DNA from: JACVRW01 sp963733885
Lineage (GTDB): Bacteria > Actinomycetota > Thermoleophilia > Solirubrobacterales > Thermoleophilaceae
NCBI GenBank assembly: GCA_963733885.1
Contig: CAVTES010000007.1
Span: 248,001-312,000, forward strand
Length of the DNA: 64,000 nucleotides
Reading direction: 5' to 3'
Of the stretch, positions 50,881 to 60,034 are shown in pieces. Within the stretch, counting starts at the first letter, position 1; each line of letters starts with the position of its first letter. The translations under genes were made by a program, and so were the position numbers. The notes below the pieces were generated by a model. It was not told the DNA's origin. It did no database searches and was given only the letters and a program-made list of their open reading frames with translations.

Positions 50881-51315
50881 ATGTACAAGTCGATCGTCGT
50901 CGGCACCGACGGATCCGAGACCGCCGAGATCGCCCTGCGTCGCGCGATCGAGCTCGCCGGCCTGACCGGCGCGACGCTGCACGTGGTCAGCGCGTACGAG
51001 CCCGCGCCAGCACGGGTGGGCGGCAACCAGCCCGTGCCCGAGGCGGCCGAGTGGTCCGTGGGCTCCGACTTCAAGGTCGACGCCGTGCTTCAGCGGGCGC
51101 AGGACGAGGGCCGCGGTAGCGACGTCGCGGTCGAGGTGCACGCGCCCAAGGGCGACGCCGCCGACGCGCTGATCGACGCGGCCAAGCAGCACGACGCCGA
51201 CGTAATCGTGCTCGGCAGCCGCGGCATGCGCGGCGCCCGGCGGGTGCTCGGGAGCGTCCCGAACAAGGTCTCGCACCACGCGCCCTGCGACGTTCTGATC
51301 GTCCAGACGACCTGA
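50881..51315 (+). CDS. Universal stress protein (UspA family), second copy
   Basis: A 144-residue UspA domain from ATG 50881: SIVVGTDGSETAEIALRRAI, ADVIVLGSRGMRGARRVLGS and NKVSHHAPCDVLIVQTT. ATP-binding glycines are all present. It is clearly related to the preceding gene (same C-terminal pattern SVPNKVSHxAxCDVLIVQT) but more canonical. Both are transcribed away from the acyl-CoA operon. No regulator is recognisable nearby. Confidence 0.92.
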   Translation: MYKSIVVGTDGSETAEIALRRAIELAGLTGATLHVVSAYEPAPARVGGNQPVPEAAEWSVGSDFKVDAVLQRAQDEGRGSDVAVEVHAPKGDAADALIDAAKQHDADVIVLGSRGMRGARRVLGSVPNKVSHHAPCDVLIVQTT

Positions 51316-51338
51316 GCGCGCCGCTCTGAGGCAACCTC

Positions 51339-51566
51339 TCAGACGGGCACCCAGGCGGCCCGCATGTCCACGCGCTCGCCGCTGAAGGGAACGCCTTCGG
51401 CCTCGAGCAGGCGCCGCTGGCGCTCGCCCTTGGCGAGGGAGCCGTCGGCGCGCACGATGCGCTGCCAGGGCACATTGGGGTCGTCGGTGGCGTGAAGCAC
51501 CGCGCCGGCGTAGCGGGGCGCCTCGGGGCTCAGGTCGCCGTAGGTGGTCACGTGGCCGCGCGGCAC
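51339..51566 (-). CDS. Alkyltransferase-like (ATL/MGMT-family) protein, start uncertain
   Basis: A 75-residue frame from GTG 51566 covering the ATL helix-turn-helix: RGHVTTYGDLSPEAPRYAGA, then NVPWQRIVRADGSLAKGERQ and LLEAEGVPFSGERVDM. The MGMT active-site PCHR reads PWQR, so there is no methyl-acceptor Cys; such proteins flag O6-alkylguanine for excision repair. The frame continues upstream (DTPRARAVLERARS) without an ATG, GTG or TTG, suggesting the true start was not identified or was lost. Confidence 0.7.
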   Translation of the reverse strand: MPRGHVTTYGDLSPEAPRYAGAVLHATDDPNVPWQRIVRADGSLAKGERQRRLLEAEGVPFSGERVDMRAAWVPV

Positions 51567-51796
51567 GGACCTCGCGCGTTCGAGGACGGCGCGGGCGCGC
51601 GGGGTGTCGGGGTCTATTGGGCGGCGTAGGGCCAGGGCCGGCTCATCTTGACGATGACGCTTGCGGTCCTCCCGAACGACCGGCTGGCGTCAGCCCCGGT
51701 CGCTCGCCGGGAACGTCTCCAAGCCGGACTGGACTCGCGGCGCGCCCGCGTCAAGCGCCGTTCTCGTAGGCGTTAGCAGGTAGCACCATCGGCCCA

Positions 51797-52030
51797 TCAG
51801 ACCAGCGACCATTCGGTGCAGCCATACGTCAAGGCGTTGGCGTAATACGTGTCTGCGGCCCCCTCATTTCCCCCATCGTGGGCGATTTTGATCTGCGACC
51901 GCGCGATCGCGCACACGGTGTCAGGGTCCAGCTGTATGTACGCCTGTGCTTCGTCGGTGCCGGGTGAGGCGAGGGCGAAGCCCAGAGCAAGGGCGGGGAC
52001 GGCCAGCAGTGCGAAGAATCGCCGCTTCAT
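51797..52030 (-). CDS. Small secreted protein
   Basis: A 77-residue protein with a clear signal peptide (MKRRFFALLAVPALALGFAL, cleavage near SPGTDEAQA) and a mature part of about 48 residues with two cysteines (TVCAIARSQ and LTYGCTEWSLV) that may form a disulfide. GAGGAGGA lies 5-6 nt before the ATG, a strong ribosome-binding site. The pattern resembles DUF732-like small secreted actinobacterial proteins, without firm assignment. Nothing else is evident in the 180 bp before the histidine kinase gene. Confidence 0.7.
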   Translation of the reverse strand: MKRRFFALLAVPALALGFALASPGTDEAQAYIQLDPDTVCAIARSQIKIAHDGGNEGAADTYYANALTYGCTEWSLV

Positions 52031-52210
52031 GGTTTCCTCCTCGGGTGGGTTGACACCTGTAGTGCGGCGGATGTGTGTTGGCAGATCACCGTCGGCGGCT
52101 GCGGCAGAACAGATCCTCGAGCGTGGTCGACCCCATCCGGCCGGACCGGGCTCGGCGGGTCGGTCATGCGGTCGACCCGCTCGCCGTACAGAAACGCGCG
52201 CGCCGGTTGC

Positions 52211-53272
52211 CTACAACGCGCGCGGGATGCTGAACCGCACCCGCGCCCCGCGCGCCGAGTCGGCGAGCCAGATCTCGCCGCCGTGGGCCTCCACGATCGC
52301 CCGGCAGATCGTGAGGCCGAGGCCGGTGCCGTCGCCGGAGCGCGCGGCGCGCTTCCCGCCGCGGTAGAAGGGCTCGAAGGCACGCTCGCGCGCCTCGTCC
52401 GGCAGGCCCTCGCCGGTGTCGGCCACCTCCACCTCCACGCTCGTGCCGTTCGCCTCGGCCATCACGGTCACGCTGCCGTCGGCGGGCGTGTGCCGGATCG
52501 CGTTCTGGATCAGGTTGAACAGGACGCGCTGGAGCCGCTCGGGGTTTCCGTGCACAGGCTCCAGGCCGTGAGGGAACGAGGCGCGCACCGCCACATGCTT
52601 CGCGTCCGCCTGGGCGCGCATCGCCTCCACAGTCTCCTCGACCAGCTGGTCTATGCGCACCTGCTGGAGCGACCACTGGATGTCGCCCGCCTCCAGGCGC
52701 GAGAGCTCGAACAGGTCCTCGATCAGGCCGGACAGCGAGTGGATGTGCACGGACATCTGCTCGAGGTAGCGGTGCCGGGTCTCCCGGTCGACCACGTCGT
52801 CCTCGATCGCGTCGGCGAGCAGCCGGAGCGAGGTGAGCGGTGTGCGTAGATCGTGGCTGACGGCGGCCACCAGGTCGCGCCGCGCCCGCTCCGCGGCGTC
52901 GCGCTCGGCGATCACATCGCGCGAGAGCAGCCAGGTCGTGTAGGCGGTGAGGCCGCCGGCGAGCAGCAGCAGCATGCTCATCACGAGCGCGTCGTGCGCC
53001 GAGATGAACATCAGGAGCGCCACCACGCCGAGCCCGAGCGTGACCAGGCCGATCGTCACGGCGACCGCGGAGGCGAACTGGCGGCCGAGCGACCCGTGCT
53101 CCGCCCGGCGGCGTACGATCGCGTGGGCGGCCAGGATCGGCGGAGCGCCGGAGGCGAAGACGAACACGCCCATCAGAGCGCCGTCCCCGCTCGAGTAGAC
53201 GAGCCCGATCACCAGACCGCACACGACGGCGGCAACGGCCAAGACGGCGAGCGGGCGGAGCACCTCCTTCAC
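52211..53272 (-). CDS. Sensor histidine kinase
   Basis: A 353-residue kinase from GTG 53272. Residues 1-115 hold four hydrophobic helices with no sizeable extracellular loop (VLAVAAVVCGLVIGLVY, LGLGVVALLMFI, LLLLAGGLTAYTTWLL). The H-box is AAVSHDLRTPLTSLRLLAD, the N-box NLIQNAIRHTP, the G-boxes VADTGEGLPD and GDGTGLGLTICRA. It phosphorylates the coupled response regulator, whose stop overlaps its start (GTGA). The signal is probably membrane-intrinsic or internal. Confidence 0.93.
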   Translation of the reverse strand: MKEVLRPLAVLAVAAVVCGLVIGLVYSSGDGALMGVFVFASGAPPILAAHAIVRRRAEHGSLGRQFASAVAVTIGLVTLGLGVVALLMFISAHDALVMSMLLLLAGGLTAYTTWLLSRDVIAERDAAERARRDLVAAVSHDLRTPLTSLRLLADAIEDDVVDRETRHRYLEQMSVHIHSLSGLIEDLFELSRLEAGDIQWSLQQVRIDQLVEETVEAMRAQADAKHVAVRASFPHGLEPVHGNPERLQRVLFNLIQNAIRHTPADGSVTVMAEANGTSVEVEVADTGEGLPDEARERAFEPFYRGGKRAARSGDGTGLGLTICRAIVEAHGGEIWLADSARGARVRFSIPRAL

Positions 53273-53955
53273 GGCTGGAAGCGGTAGCCGACGCCCCAGA
53301 CGGTCTGCAGCCAGCGCGGCTCGGAGGGGTCGGGCTCGATCTTCGCCCTGAGCCGGCGTGTGTGCACCGTGACGGTCGAGGTGTCGGTGTAGAAGCTGTA
53401 CTGCCAGACCGCGTCCATCAGCTGATCGCGCGAGAAGACCTGGCCGGGATGGCGCATGAAGTGGAGGAGAAGGTCGTACTCCCGCATGGTCAGCTGCACC
53501 TCCTCGCCGCGCACGGTCACCCGGCGAGCGACCGGATCGAGCTCGAGGTCGTCGAAGACGATCGGCTCCTCGAGCTCGGGCGAGTTGTCGACGCGGCGCA
53601 GCACCGCGTCCACGCGCGCCACCAGCTCGGCCGGCGAGAACGGCTTTACGACGTAGTCGTCCGCGCCCAGCCGCAGCCCGATGATGCGGTCGGTGTGCTC
53701 GCCCTTGGCGGTGAGCAGGATCACCGACACGCGCTCGCGCTCGCGCAGCCGGCGCATCACCTCGAGCCCGTCCATGCCGGGCAGCATCAGGTCGAGCACC
53801 ACCAGGTCGGGGTGGCTCTCGCCCGCGATCCGCAACGCGCCCGGGCCGTCGGCGGCCACATGCGTCGCGTAGCCGGCGCGCTCCAGGTACCGGGAGACCA
53901 CCTCTGTGATGGTCGCCTCGTCGTCCACGACGAGAATCGAGCCGCGTGGCTCCAT
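53269..53955 (-). CDS. OmpR/PhoB-family response regulator
   Basis: A 228-residue two-domain regulator: receiver with acidic pair VVDDEATITE, phospho-acceptor Asp in LVVLDLMLPGMDG, and Lys in DDYVVKPFSPAELV; then a winged-helix domain with RPGEEVQLTMREYDLLLHFM-type pattern and TVTVHTRRLRAKIEPDP. It is the partner of the kinase encoded next. Start ATG 53955 is divergent from the GH15 gene, whose promoter lies in the 73-bp gap and may be a target. Confidence 0.93.
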   Translation of the reverse strand: MEPRGSILVVDDEATITEVVSRYLERAGYATHVAADGPGALRIAGESHPDLVVLDLMLPGMDGLEVMRRLRERERVSVILLTAKGEHTDRIIGLRLGADDYVVKPFSPAELVARVDAVLRRVDNSPELEEPIVFDDLELDPVARRVTVRGEEVQLTMREYDLLLHFMRHPGQVFSRDQLMDAVWQYSFYTDTSTVTVHTRRLRAKIEPDPSEPRWLQTVWGVGYRFQP

Positions 53956-54028
53956 GACCCGATTCTGGCACCGCGGCACCGGCGCCACCGGCCGTGTAAG
54001 GCCTTCGTAACCCGGGTAGCCGCCCTGG

Positions 54029-55929
54029 GTGACCCGGACCATCGCCACGCTGACAGCTCTCGCCCTGATGCTGATCGCCGCCGCCCCCTCCCAGGCGGCC
54101 CCTCCCGCGCCGGGCGCCCCGGGCGACCGCCACACCTGGACCGCCGCGGACAAGCACGGCTTCGGCATCGCCACGCAGCGGCCAAGGTGCGCTTCAAGTC
54201 GCTGACCCGGCGCAGGCTCAGCCTCTACGTCCTCGCCGACCCCGCCCCGGGCGACGACGGCAACGACGACCGCGGCGGAGGGCTGCGCGGCGGTCCCGCG
54301 GCGTGGGACGACACCGTCGCGAGCGTCGTTGCCGCAGACCGCGAGCTGCACGAGCTGACGAGCGGCTACGCCGGCACCGCCAGCGATCCCTGGGGCGACC
54401 TCCGGCGCGACTTCGACCTGGACCGCTCGTATGAGGCCAGGCAGCCCGGCAACGTCGTCCAGGCCGCCCGCACCGGCCTGACGGGTGAGCGGCGCCGGGA
54501 CACCATGACGCTCGCCCTCGGCTTCGGGTCCGAGCCCGGGTCCGCCGGCGCCACGGCGCGCGGTGCGCTCGAGGTGGGTTTCGCGCGCGCTGCGCGCGCC
54601 TACGCCGCCGGCTGGGCCGCCTACCTCGGCTCCGTCAAGGAGCCGCCTGCCAGCGTCACGAGGAATGGCTTCCTCCGCCGCGTCTACGACCAGTCCGTGA
54701 TGGTGCTCGAGGCGTCCGAGGACAAGACCTACCGCGCGGCGTCGATCGCCTCCCCCACCATGCCCTGGGTCTGGGGCACGCTCACGCTCGCCGGCACCGA
54801 GAACTCAGGCCCCTATCACCTCGTCTGGCCGCGCGACCTCTACCACGTCGCGACGGCGCAGCAGGCGCTCGGCGACGAGGCCGCCGCCATCCGCCTGCTC
54901 GAGTACCTCTGGCGCGTCCAGAAGCCCGACGGCTCGTGGTGGCAGAACACCGAGGTCACGGGACAGGAGCACTGGACCACCACCCAGATGGACGAGGTCT
55001 CGCTGCCGATCGTGCTCGCCTGGTGGCTCGGCCGGACGAGTGCCTCCGACTGGCAGCACGTGCGGTCCGCGGCCGACTACGTCGCGGCCAACGGGCCCGA
55101 GTCGCCCCAGGAGCGCTGGGAGAACCAGGACGGCTGGTCCCCGAACACGATCGCCACCGAGATCGCGGGACTGATCTGCGCGGCCGACATCGCCCGCGAG
55201 AACGGCGACCCGGGCCGCGCGGCCGAGTACGAAGCCACGGCTGACGCCTGGCAGCGGAGCGTCGAGGACTGGACCGCCGCCGACAGCAGCGAGTACTACT
55301 CGCCCGCGCCCTACTACGTGCGCGTCACAAAGGACGCCAACCCGAACGACGGCTCCGACTACAACCTCGGCGACAACTTCCCGCGCCCCGTGGACGAGCG
55401 CGAGATCGTGGACCAGAGCTTCCTCGGCCTAGTGCTCTTCGGAGTCAAGGCCCACGACGACCCGACCGTCCTGAACTCGCTGAAGGTGGGCGACGAGGTG
55501 CTCCGGGTCGTCACCCCGAACGGCCCCGTCTGGAACCGCTTCACCCACGACGGCTACGGCGAGACGGCGCGCGGCGGCGACTGGGACATCTTCCCCACGG
55601 CCCAGCGCCAGACCTTCGGCCGCCTATGGCCGCTGCTCACGGGCGAACGCGGGGAGTACGAGCTGCTGGCCGGCGGCGACGCCTCGACCCACCTCACCAC
55701 GATCGCGCGTACGGCGAACGACGGCCTCATGCTCCCGGAGCAGGTCTGGGACGGCCGCCCGCCCACCGGGCAGCCCGGCCACGGGTTCGGCGAGGGCACG
55801 CGATCGGCAACGCCGCTCGGCTGGACCCACGCGCAGCTGATCCGCTTGGCCTGGTCGATCGAGGCCGGTGAGCCGATCGAGCGCCCGGCGGTCGTGGCCT
55901 GCCGCTACACCGGTCAGGGCTGCGGGTAG
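54029..55929 (+). pseudogene. Secreted GH15 glucoamylase-like protein, internally deleted
   Basis: A signal peptide (GTG 54029; TIATLTALALMLIAAAPSQA) and the start of the mature protein (TWTAADKHGFGIATQ) stop at TGA 54205. In a second frame, from about 54187, the GH15 protein resumes with AKVRFKSLTRRRLSLYVLAD and LADPAPGDDGNDD. Between GFGIAT and KVRF about 100 residues of the N-terminal beta-sandwich found in GH15 enzymes are missing. The catalytic (alpha/alpha)6 barrel looks complete (YHLVWPRDLYH, WQNTEVTGQEHW, DGWSPNTIATEIAGL, GRLWPLLTGERGEY). It overlaps the convergent oxidoreductase by 16 bp. Confidence 0.78.
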
Positions 55930-57305
55930 CAGGGGCCGGACACGCCGAGCTGCTCGAGCAGGTAGAGCCACACCTCGCTGCGCGTGGGGAACGCGGGCAC
56001 CGCGTGGAAGAGGCGGTCGAGCGTGACCTCCCCCACCACCGCCGTGGTGGCCGCCTGGAGGAACTCCGCCACCTCGGGCCCGGTGAAGGTCGCCCCCACC
56101 ACCACGCGGCGGTCCTCGTCCACCACGAGCCGCGCCGTGCCGGCCGTGCTGTCGCGCCCGTAGAAGCTCGCCCCGGCATTGCCCTGGGTCGGCACGTCCG
56201 CCGCCCGCACGTTCAGCCCCGCCTCCTGCGCCGCGGCGAGCGTGTAGCCCACGGCCGCCACCTGCGGGTCGGTGAAGATCACGCGCGGCGAGCGCGAGCC
56301 GTCCACGAGGAGGCACGCGCTGTCCTCGCCGAGGATCACGTCCGCAGCCACCCGGGCCTGGTACTTGCCCATGTGCGTGAGCAGCGCGCGTCCGTTCACG
56401 TCGCCGATGGCGTAGAGCCAGTCGCTCGCGCGCATCGAGTCGTCCACCTCGACCGCCTTGCCCGGCTCGAGGCCGATGGTGTCGAGGCCGATGTCGTCCG
56501 TGTTGAGGCGCCGGCCGACCGCCACGAGCAGCTCCTCGCCTCGGGCCGGGCCGCCGGAATCGAGCTCCACCACCACGTCATCTCCGTCCGCCCGCACCGC
56601 CGTCGCCATGACGCCCAGCTGCACGTCCACCCCGAGCTCGCGCAGTCCCTGCTCGACGTCGTCGCTCGCGAACGGCTCCTCGCGCCCGATAAGCCGGTCG
56701 CCGCCCTCGATCAGCGTGACCTGCGCGCCGAAGCTCGCGTAGGCCTGTGCCATCTCCACGCCCACCACGCCGCCGCCGAGGATGACCAGGCGCTGAGGCA
56801 CGCGCTTCGCGGTAGTGGCCTCATGGTTGGTCCAGTAGTTCACGTCGCGCAGCCCGTCTATAGGGGGCACCATGGGGCTCGAGCCGGTGGCCACCACCAC
56901 GGCGCGGCGCGCCACCAGCGTCTCGTCGCCGGCTCGCACGCGGCGCTCCCCTTCGAACCGGCCCTGCTCGCGCACCACCGTCACGCCGCGGTCCGCGAGC
57001 CACGGCTCCATGCTCGAGTCGTCGAGGTCGTGGATGATCTCGTCGCGGCGCTTCAGGATCGCCGCCGCGTCGAGCTCGCCGGTCACAGCCTCGCGCACGC
57101 CGGGGATGCGCCGCGCCTCCGCGAGGAGCTCGCCTGGGCGCAGCATGGCCTTCGAGGGCATGCATGCGTAGAAGGAGCACTCGCCTCCGATCAGGTGGGA
57201 CTCCACGATCGCCACGTCGAGGCCGGACTCGCCCAGCCGGCCCGCGCAGACCTCGCCGGCGGGCCCGGCACCCAGGATCACAACATCGAACTCTCGCTCG
57301 CTCAT
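55914..57305 (-). CDS. Pyridine nucleotide-disulfide oxidoreductase, no C-terminal catalytic His
   Basis: A 463-residue flavoprotein related to dihydrolipoyl dehydrogenase and mycothione reductase. FAD motif VVILGAGPAGEVCAGRL, redox disulfide in GGECSFYACMPSKAML (C-x4-C), NAD motif LVILGGGVVGVEMAQAYA and DWLYAIGDVNG. The C-terminal dyad usually reads HAHPTxxE; here VPAFPTRSE, so the catalytic His is Phe while the Glu remains. This subgroup may reduce a different acceptor or act as a quinone or metal reductase. ATG 57305. Confidence 0.88.
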   Translation of the reverse strand: MSEREFDVVILGAGPAGEVCAGRLGESGLDVAIVESHLIGGECSFYACMPSKAMLRPGELLAEARRIPGVREAVTGELDAAAILKRRDEIIHDLDDSSMEPWLADRGVTVVREQGRFEGERRVRAGDETLVARRAVVVATGSSPMVPPIDGLRDVNYWTNHEATTAKRVPQRLVILGGGVVGVEMAQAYASFGAQVTLIEGGDRLIGREEPFASDDVEQGLRELGVDVQLGVMATAVRADGDDVVVELDSGGPARGEELLVAVGRRLNTDDIGLDTIGLEPGKAVEVDDSMRASDWLYAIGDVNGRALLTHMGKYQARVAADVILGEDSACLLVDGSRSPRVIFTDPQVAAVGYTLAAAQEAGLNVRAADVPTQGNAGASFYGRDSTAGTARLVVDEDRRVVVGATFTGPEVAEFLQAATTAVVGEVTLDRLFHAVPAFPTRSEVWLYLLEQLGVSGPCYPQP

Positions 57306-57350
57306 CGCCGGGACGCTACCGGCGGAGGCCGGCACTAGCCTGCCCACAGG

Positions 57351-58376
57351 ATGGCCGCTCGGAGAGCGCTCCCCCGCGACGCCCACGTCGAGCTCCCGGC
57401 GGGGGCGAGGCATCCGCTGCGCACGATCACCGCGCGGCTCGCCGTGGCCGTAGGCCTGGTGGCGCTGGTGGCCCTGCTCACCTACGCCGGCGGGGACGGC
57501 TACGTGGACCCGGAGGACGACAGCATCAGCCTGCTCGACGCCTTCTACTACTCCACGGTCACGATCACCACGACCGGCTACGGGGACATCCGGCCGGTCA
57601 CCGACGGAGCGCGCCTGGTGACCACGCTGATCGTCACGCCTGCGCGCATCCTGTTCCTGATCCTGCTGGTGGGCACGACGCTCGAGGTGCTCACGGAGCG
57701 CACCCGCGCCGCCTACCGGCTGTCACGCTGGAGGAGGACCTTGAAGGACCACGTCATCATCTGCGGCTTCGGCACGAAGGGACGTGCCGCCACCGACACG
57801 CTCCTCGGCCACGGCTACCGCCCCGACCAGCTCGTGGCGGTGGACGAGAGCGCCACCGCGCGCTCGAAGGCCACCGAGCTCGGCCTCAGCGCCGTGGCGG
57901 GCAGCGCCACCACCCAGCACGCGCTCGTGGAGGCCGGCATCGAGGCCGCCGCCGCCGTGGTGGTGGCAGTAGACCGCGACGATTCCGCCGTGCTGGCCAC
58001 GCTCACGGCACGCGAGCTCAACCCGACAGCGCACATCTCGGCCGCCGTGCGCGAGGACGAGAACGCGCACCTGCTGCACGAGGGCGGCGCCAACTCCGTC
58101 ATCACGTCCTCGAGCGCCGCGGGCCGGCTGCTCGGGCTGGCCACCACCGCACCCGACATCGCACAGGTGCTCGAGGACCTGCTCTCCGTCGGCGCGGGAC
58201 TCGACATCGTCGAGCGACCGGTCGCCACGGCGGACGTCGGCCCCCTCGAGGAGCTGCGGTCACGCAATCCGGTGGTGGCGATCTCGCGCGGCGGCGAGCT
58301 GCTCCGCTTCGACGACGAGCGGGCTGCGGAGCTGCGGCCGGGAGACGCGCTGGTGGAGATCGTAAGCAGGAGGTAG
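57351..58376 (+). CDS. Potassium channel with RCK (TrkA-N) domain
   Basis: A 341-residue 2-TM channel: TM1 (LAVAVGLVALVALLTYAGG), pore loop with the selectivity filter TITTTGYGD, TM2 (ILFLILLVGTTLEVL), then an RCK domain with Rossmann motif HVIICGFGTKGRAATDTLLG and a C-terminal RCK-C half to 58376. It forms tetrameric K+ channels gated by cytoplasmic ligands. It starts 46 bp from the divergent oxidoreductase and is followed by the acyl-CoA dehydrogenase gene, with no clear functional link. Confidence 0.92.
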   Translation: MAARRALPRDAHVELPAGARHPLRTITARLAVAVGLVALVALLTYAGGDGYVDPEDDSISLLDAFYYSTVTITTTGYGDIRPVTDGARLVTTLIVTPARILFLILLVGTTLEVLTERTRAAYRLSRWRRTLKDHVIICGFGTKGRAATDTLLGHGYRPDQLVAVDESATARSKATELGLSAVAGSATTQHALVEAGIEAAAAVVVAVDRDDSAVLATLTARELNPTAHISAAVREDENAHLLHEGGANSVITSSSAAGRLLGLATTAPDIAQVLEDLLSVGAGLDIVERPVATADVGPLEELRSRNPVVAISRGGELLRFDDERAAELRPGDALVEIVSRR

Positions 58377-58394
58377 CGACGGTACGCTGGCGTT

Positions 58395-59582
58395 ATGGCC
58401 ACCGCCGACTCGCTCCTCAAGCCCGACCACGCCGCCTCCCGGAAGCACTTCATCTTCACCGAGGAGCACGACCAGTTGCGGGAGTCGATCCGCTCGTTCG
58501 TGGTGAAGGAGCTCGCGCCGCACGCCGAGGAGTGGGAGGAGACTACCTTCGCGGACTGGGTCTTCCCGCGCATGGGCGAGCTCGGCTTCCTCGGGCTCTC
58601 CTACCCCGAGGAGTACGGCGGCCAGGGCGGCGACTACTACGCCAACATCGTGCTCGCCGAGGAGATGGTGCACTCGAACTCTGGGGGCTTGGCGATGGGC
58701 GTGGCGGTGCACACCGACATGGCCACGCCGCCGGTGTTCCTGTTCGGGACCGAGGAGCAGAAGCAGGAGTACCTCGTGCCGGCGATCCGCGGCGAGAAGA
58801 TCTCCTGCCTCGGGATCAGCGAGCCCGATGCGGGGTCGGACGTGTCCGGAATCAAGACGCGCGCCGTGCGCGAGGACGACGAGTGGGTCATCAACGGCTC
58901 GAAGACCTACATCACGAACGGTCTGCGGGCCGACTTCATCGTGCTCGTCACGAAGACCGACCCCGACGCCGGCTACGACGGGTTCACGCTCTTCCTCGTG
59001 GAGATGGACGCGCCGGGGGTGATCCGCGAGAGGAAGCTCGAGAAGCTCGGCATGCACGCCTCGGACACGGCGCTGCTGGCGTTCCAGGACGTGCGAGTGC
59101 CGGCCGACGCGGTGCTGGGCCAGGAGGGCAAGGGCTTCTACCACATCATGTGGGAGCTCCAGGGCGAGCGGCTGATCGGCGCGGCGGGCTGCGTGGCGGG
59201 AGCCCAGAAGGCCTTCGACCGAACGCTCCAGTACGCAGGCGAGCGAAACGCGTTCGGGCGGCCGATCGCGAAGTTCCAGGCGATCCGGCACAAGTTCGCC
59301 GAGATGGCCACCAAGATCGAGGCCGGCCGCCAGATGGTCTACACGACCGCGTGGCGCTTCCAGAACGGCGAGTACCCCGTGCGCGAGATCTCGATGGCCA
59401 AGCTCTACACGGCGCGGATGGCCTGCGAGGTGGTGGACGAGTGCCTGCAGATCCACGGCGGCGCCGGCTACATGAAGGAGTACGGGATCGAGCGCGCCTG
59501 GCGCGACGTGCGCGTGAACCGGATCGGCGCGGGCACGGACGAGGTGATGCTCGACGTGATCGGCCGGTCGTACGGGCTGTGA
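58395..59582 (+). CDS. Acyl-CoA dehydrogenase
   Basis: A 395-residue FAD enzyme: LGFLGLSYPEEYGGQGGDYY, CLGISEPDAGSDVSGIKTRA, WVINGSKTYITNGLRADFIV, KLGMHASDTALLAFQDVRVP, GRPIAKFQAIRHKFAEMATK and the C-terminal catalytic region LQIHGGAGYMKEYGIERAWR, where the Glu of KEY occupies the catalytic-base position of medium-chain enzymes. Chain-length preference cannot be predicted. It is the ordinary counterpart of the unusual dehydrogenase at 62563-63648. Confidence 0.93.
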   Translation: MATADSLLKPDHAASRKHFIFTEEHDQLRESIRSFVVKELAPHAEEWEETTFADWVFPRMGELGFLGLSYPEEYGGQGGDYYANIVLAEEMVHSNSGGLAMGVAVHTDMATPPVFLFGTEEQKQEYLVPAIRGEKISCLGISEPDAGSDVSGIKTRAVREDDEWVINGSKTYITNGLRADFIVLVTKTDPDAGYDGFTLFLVEMDAPGVIRERKLEKLGMHASDTALLAFQDVRVPADAVLGQEGKGFYHIMWELQGERLIGAAGCVAGAQKAFDRTLQYAGERNAFGRPIAKFQAIRHKFAEMATKIEAGRQMVYTTAWRFQNGEYPVREISMAKLYTARMACEVVDECLQIHGGAGYMKEYGIERAWRDVRVNRIGAGTDEVMLDVIGRSYGL

Positions 59583-59604
59583 GGATCAGGCCCGGGCGGC
59601 TGGG

Positions 59605-59952
59605 TCAGGCGCCTGCCGCGCCGGGCCCTTCGCGGCGAAGCTCGTCGAGCACGCGCAGAAGACCCTCCGTGTTCGCCTGGATCCCGTGGCGCACATCCTT
59701 CATGCCCGCTTGGATCTCCTTCAGGATCTCTCGCCCCTGCCGCAACTCGAGCAACATCTCACGCATGACCTGCTGGCTGTTCTGGAAGCGCGCCTGGTTG
59801 CGCTTGTGCTCGAGGCGATTCAGTCGGTGCTCCTCGCGGATCTCCTCCATCAGCTCGTTGCCGCGCGCCATGTGAGCTCGAGTCTCCGACCTGTGTACGT
59901 TGGTCTCCGCCATGTGGCGGTCCATGCGCTCGAAGAACTCGGACTCCGTCAC
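59605..59952 (-). CDS. Coiled-coil protein of unknown function
   Basis: About 115 residues from GTG 59952 (GGGAG about 10 nt upstream). It is almost wholly helical and charged, with heptad-like repeats (MDRHMAETNVHRSETRAHMA, then RHGIQANTEGLLRVLDELRR), and no hydrophobic or signal segment. It lies on the opposite strand between the acyl-CoA dehydrogenase and the acetamidase-like gene. A longer frame to 60012 exists but overlaps the region before the acetamidase start. No family is recognised. Confidence 0.6.
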   Translation of the reverse strand: MTESEFFERMDRHMAETNVHRSETRAHMARGNELMEEIREEHRLNRLEHKRNQARFQNSQQVMREMLLELRQGREILKEIQAGMKDVRHGIQANTEGLLRVLDELRREGPGAAGA

Positions 59953-60034
59953 AGCTTCATTCTCCCACGGCCACCGACACGAACCGGCACACTCTCGTGA
60001 CCTCAATGCCACATGTCGGTGAATTCGCGGCCCC

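Noticed and set aside
53362..54186. Long plus-strand open frame upstream of the GH15 barrel
   Set aside because: It is antisense to the OmpR-type regulator; only the part after about 54187 shows real protein motifs.
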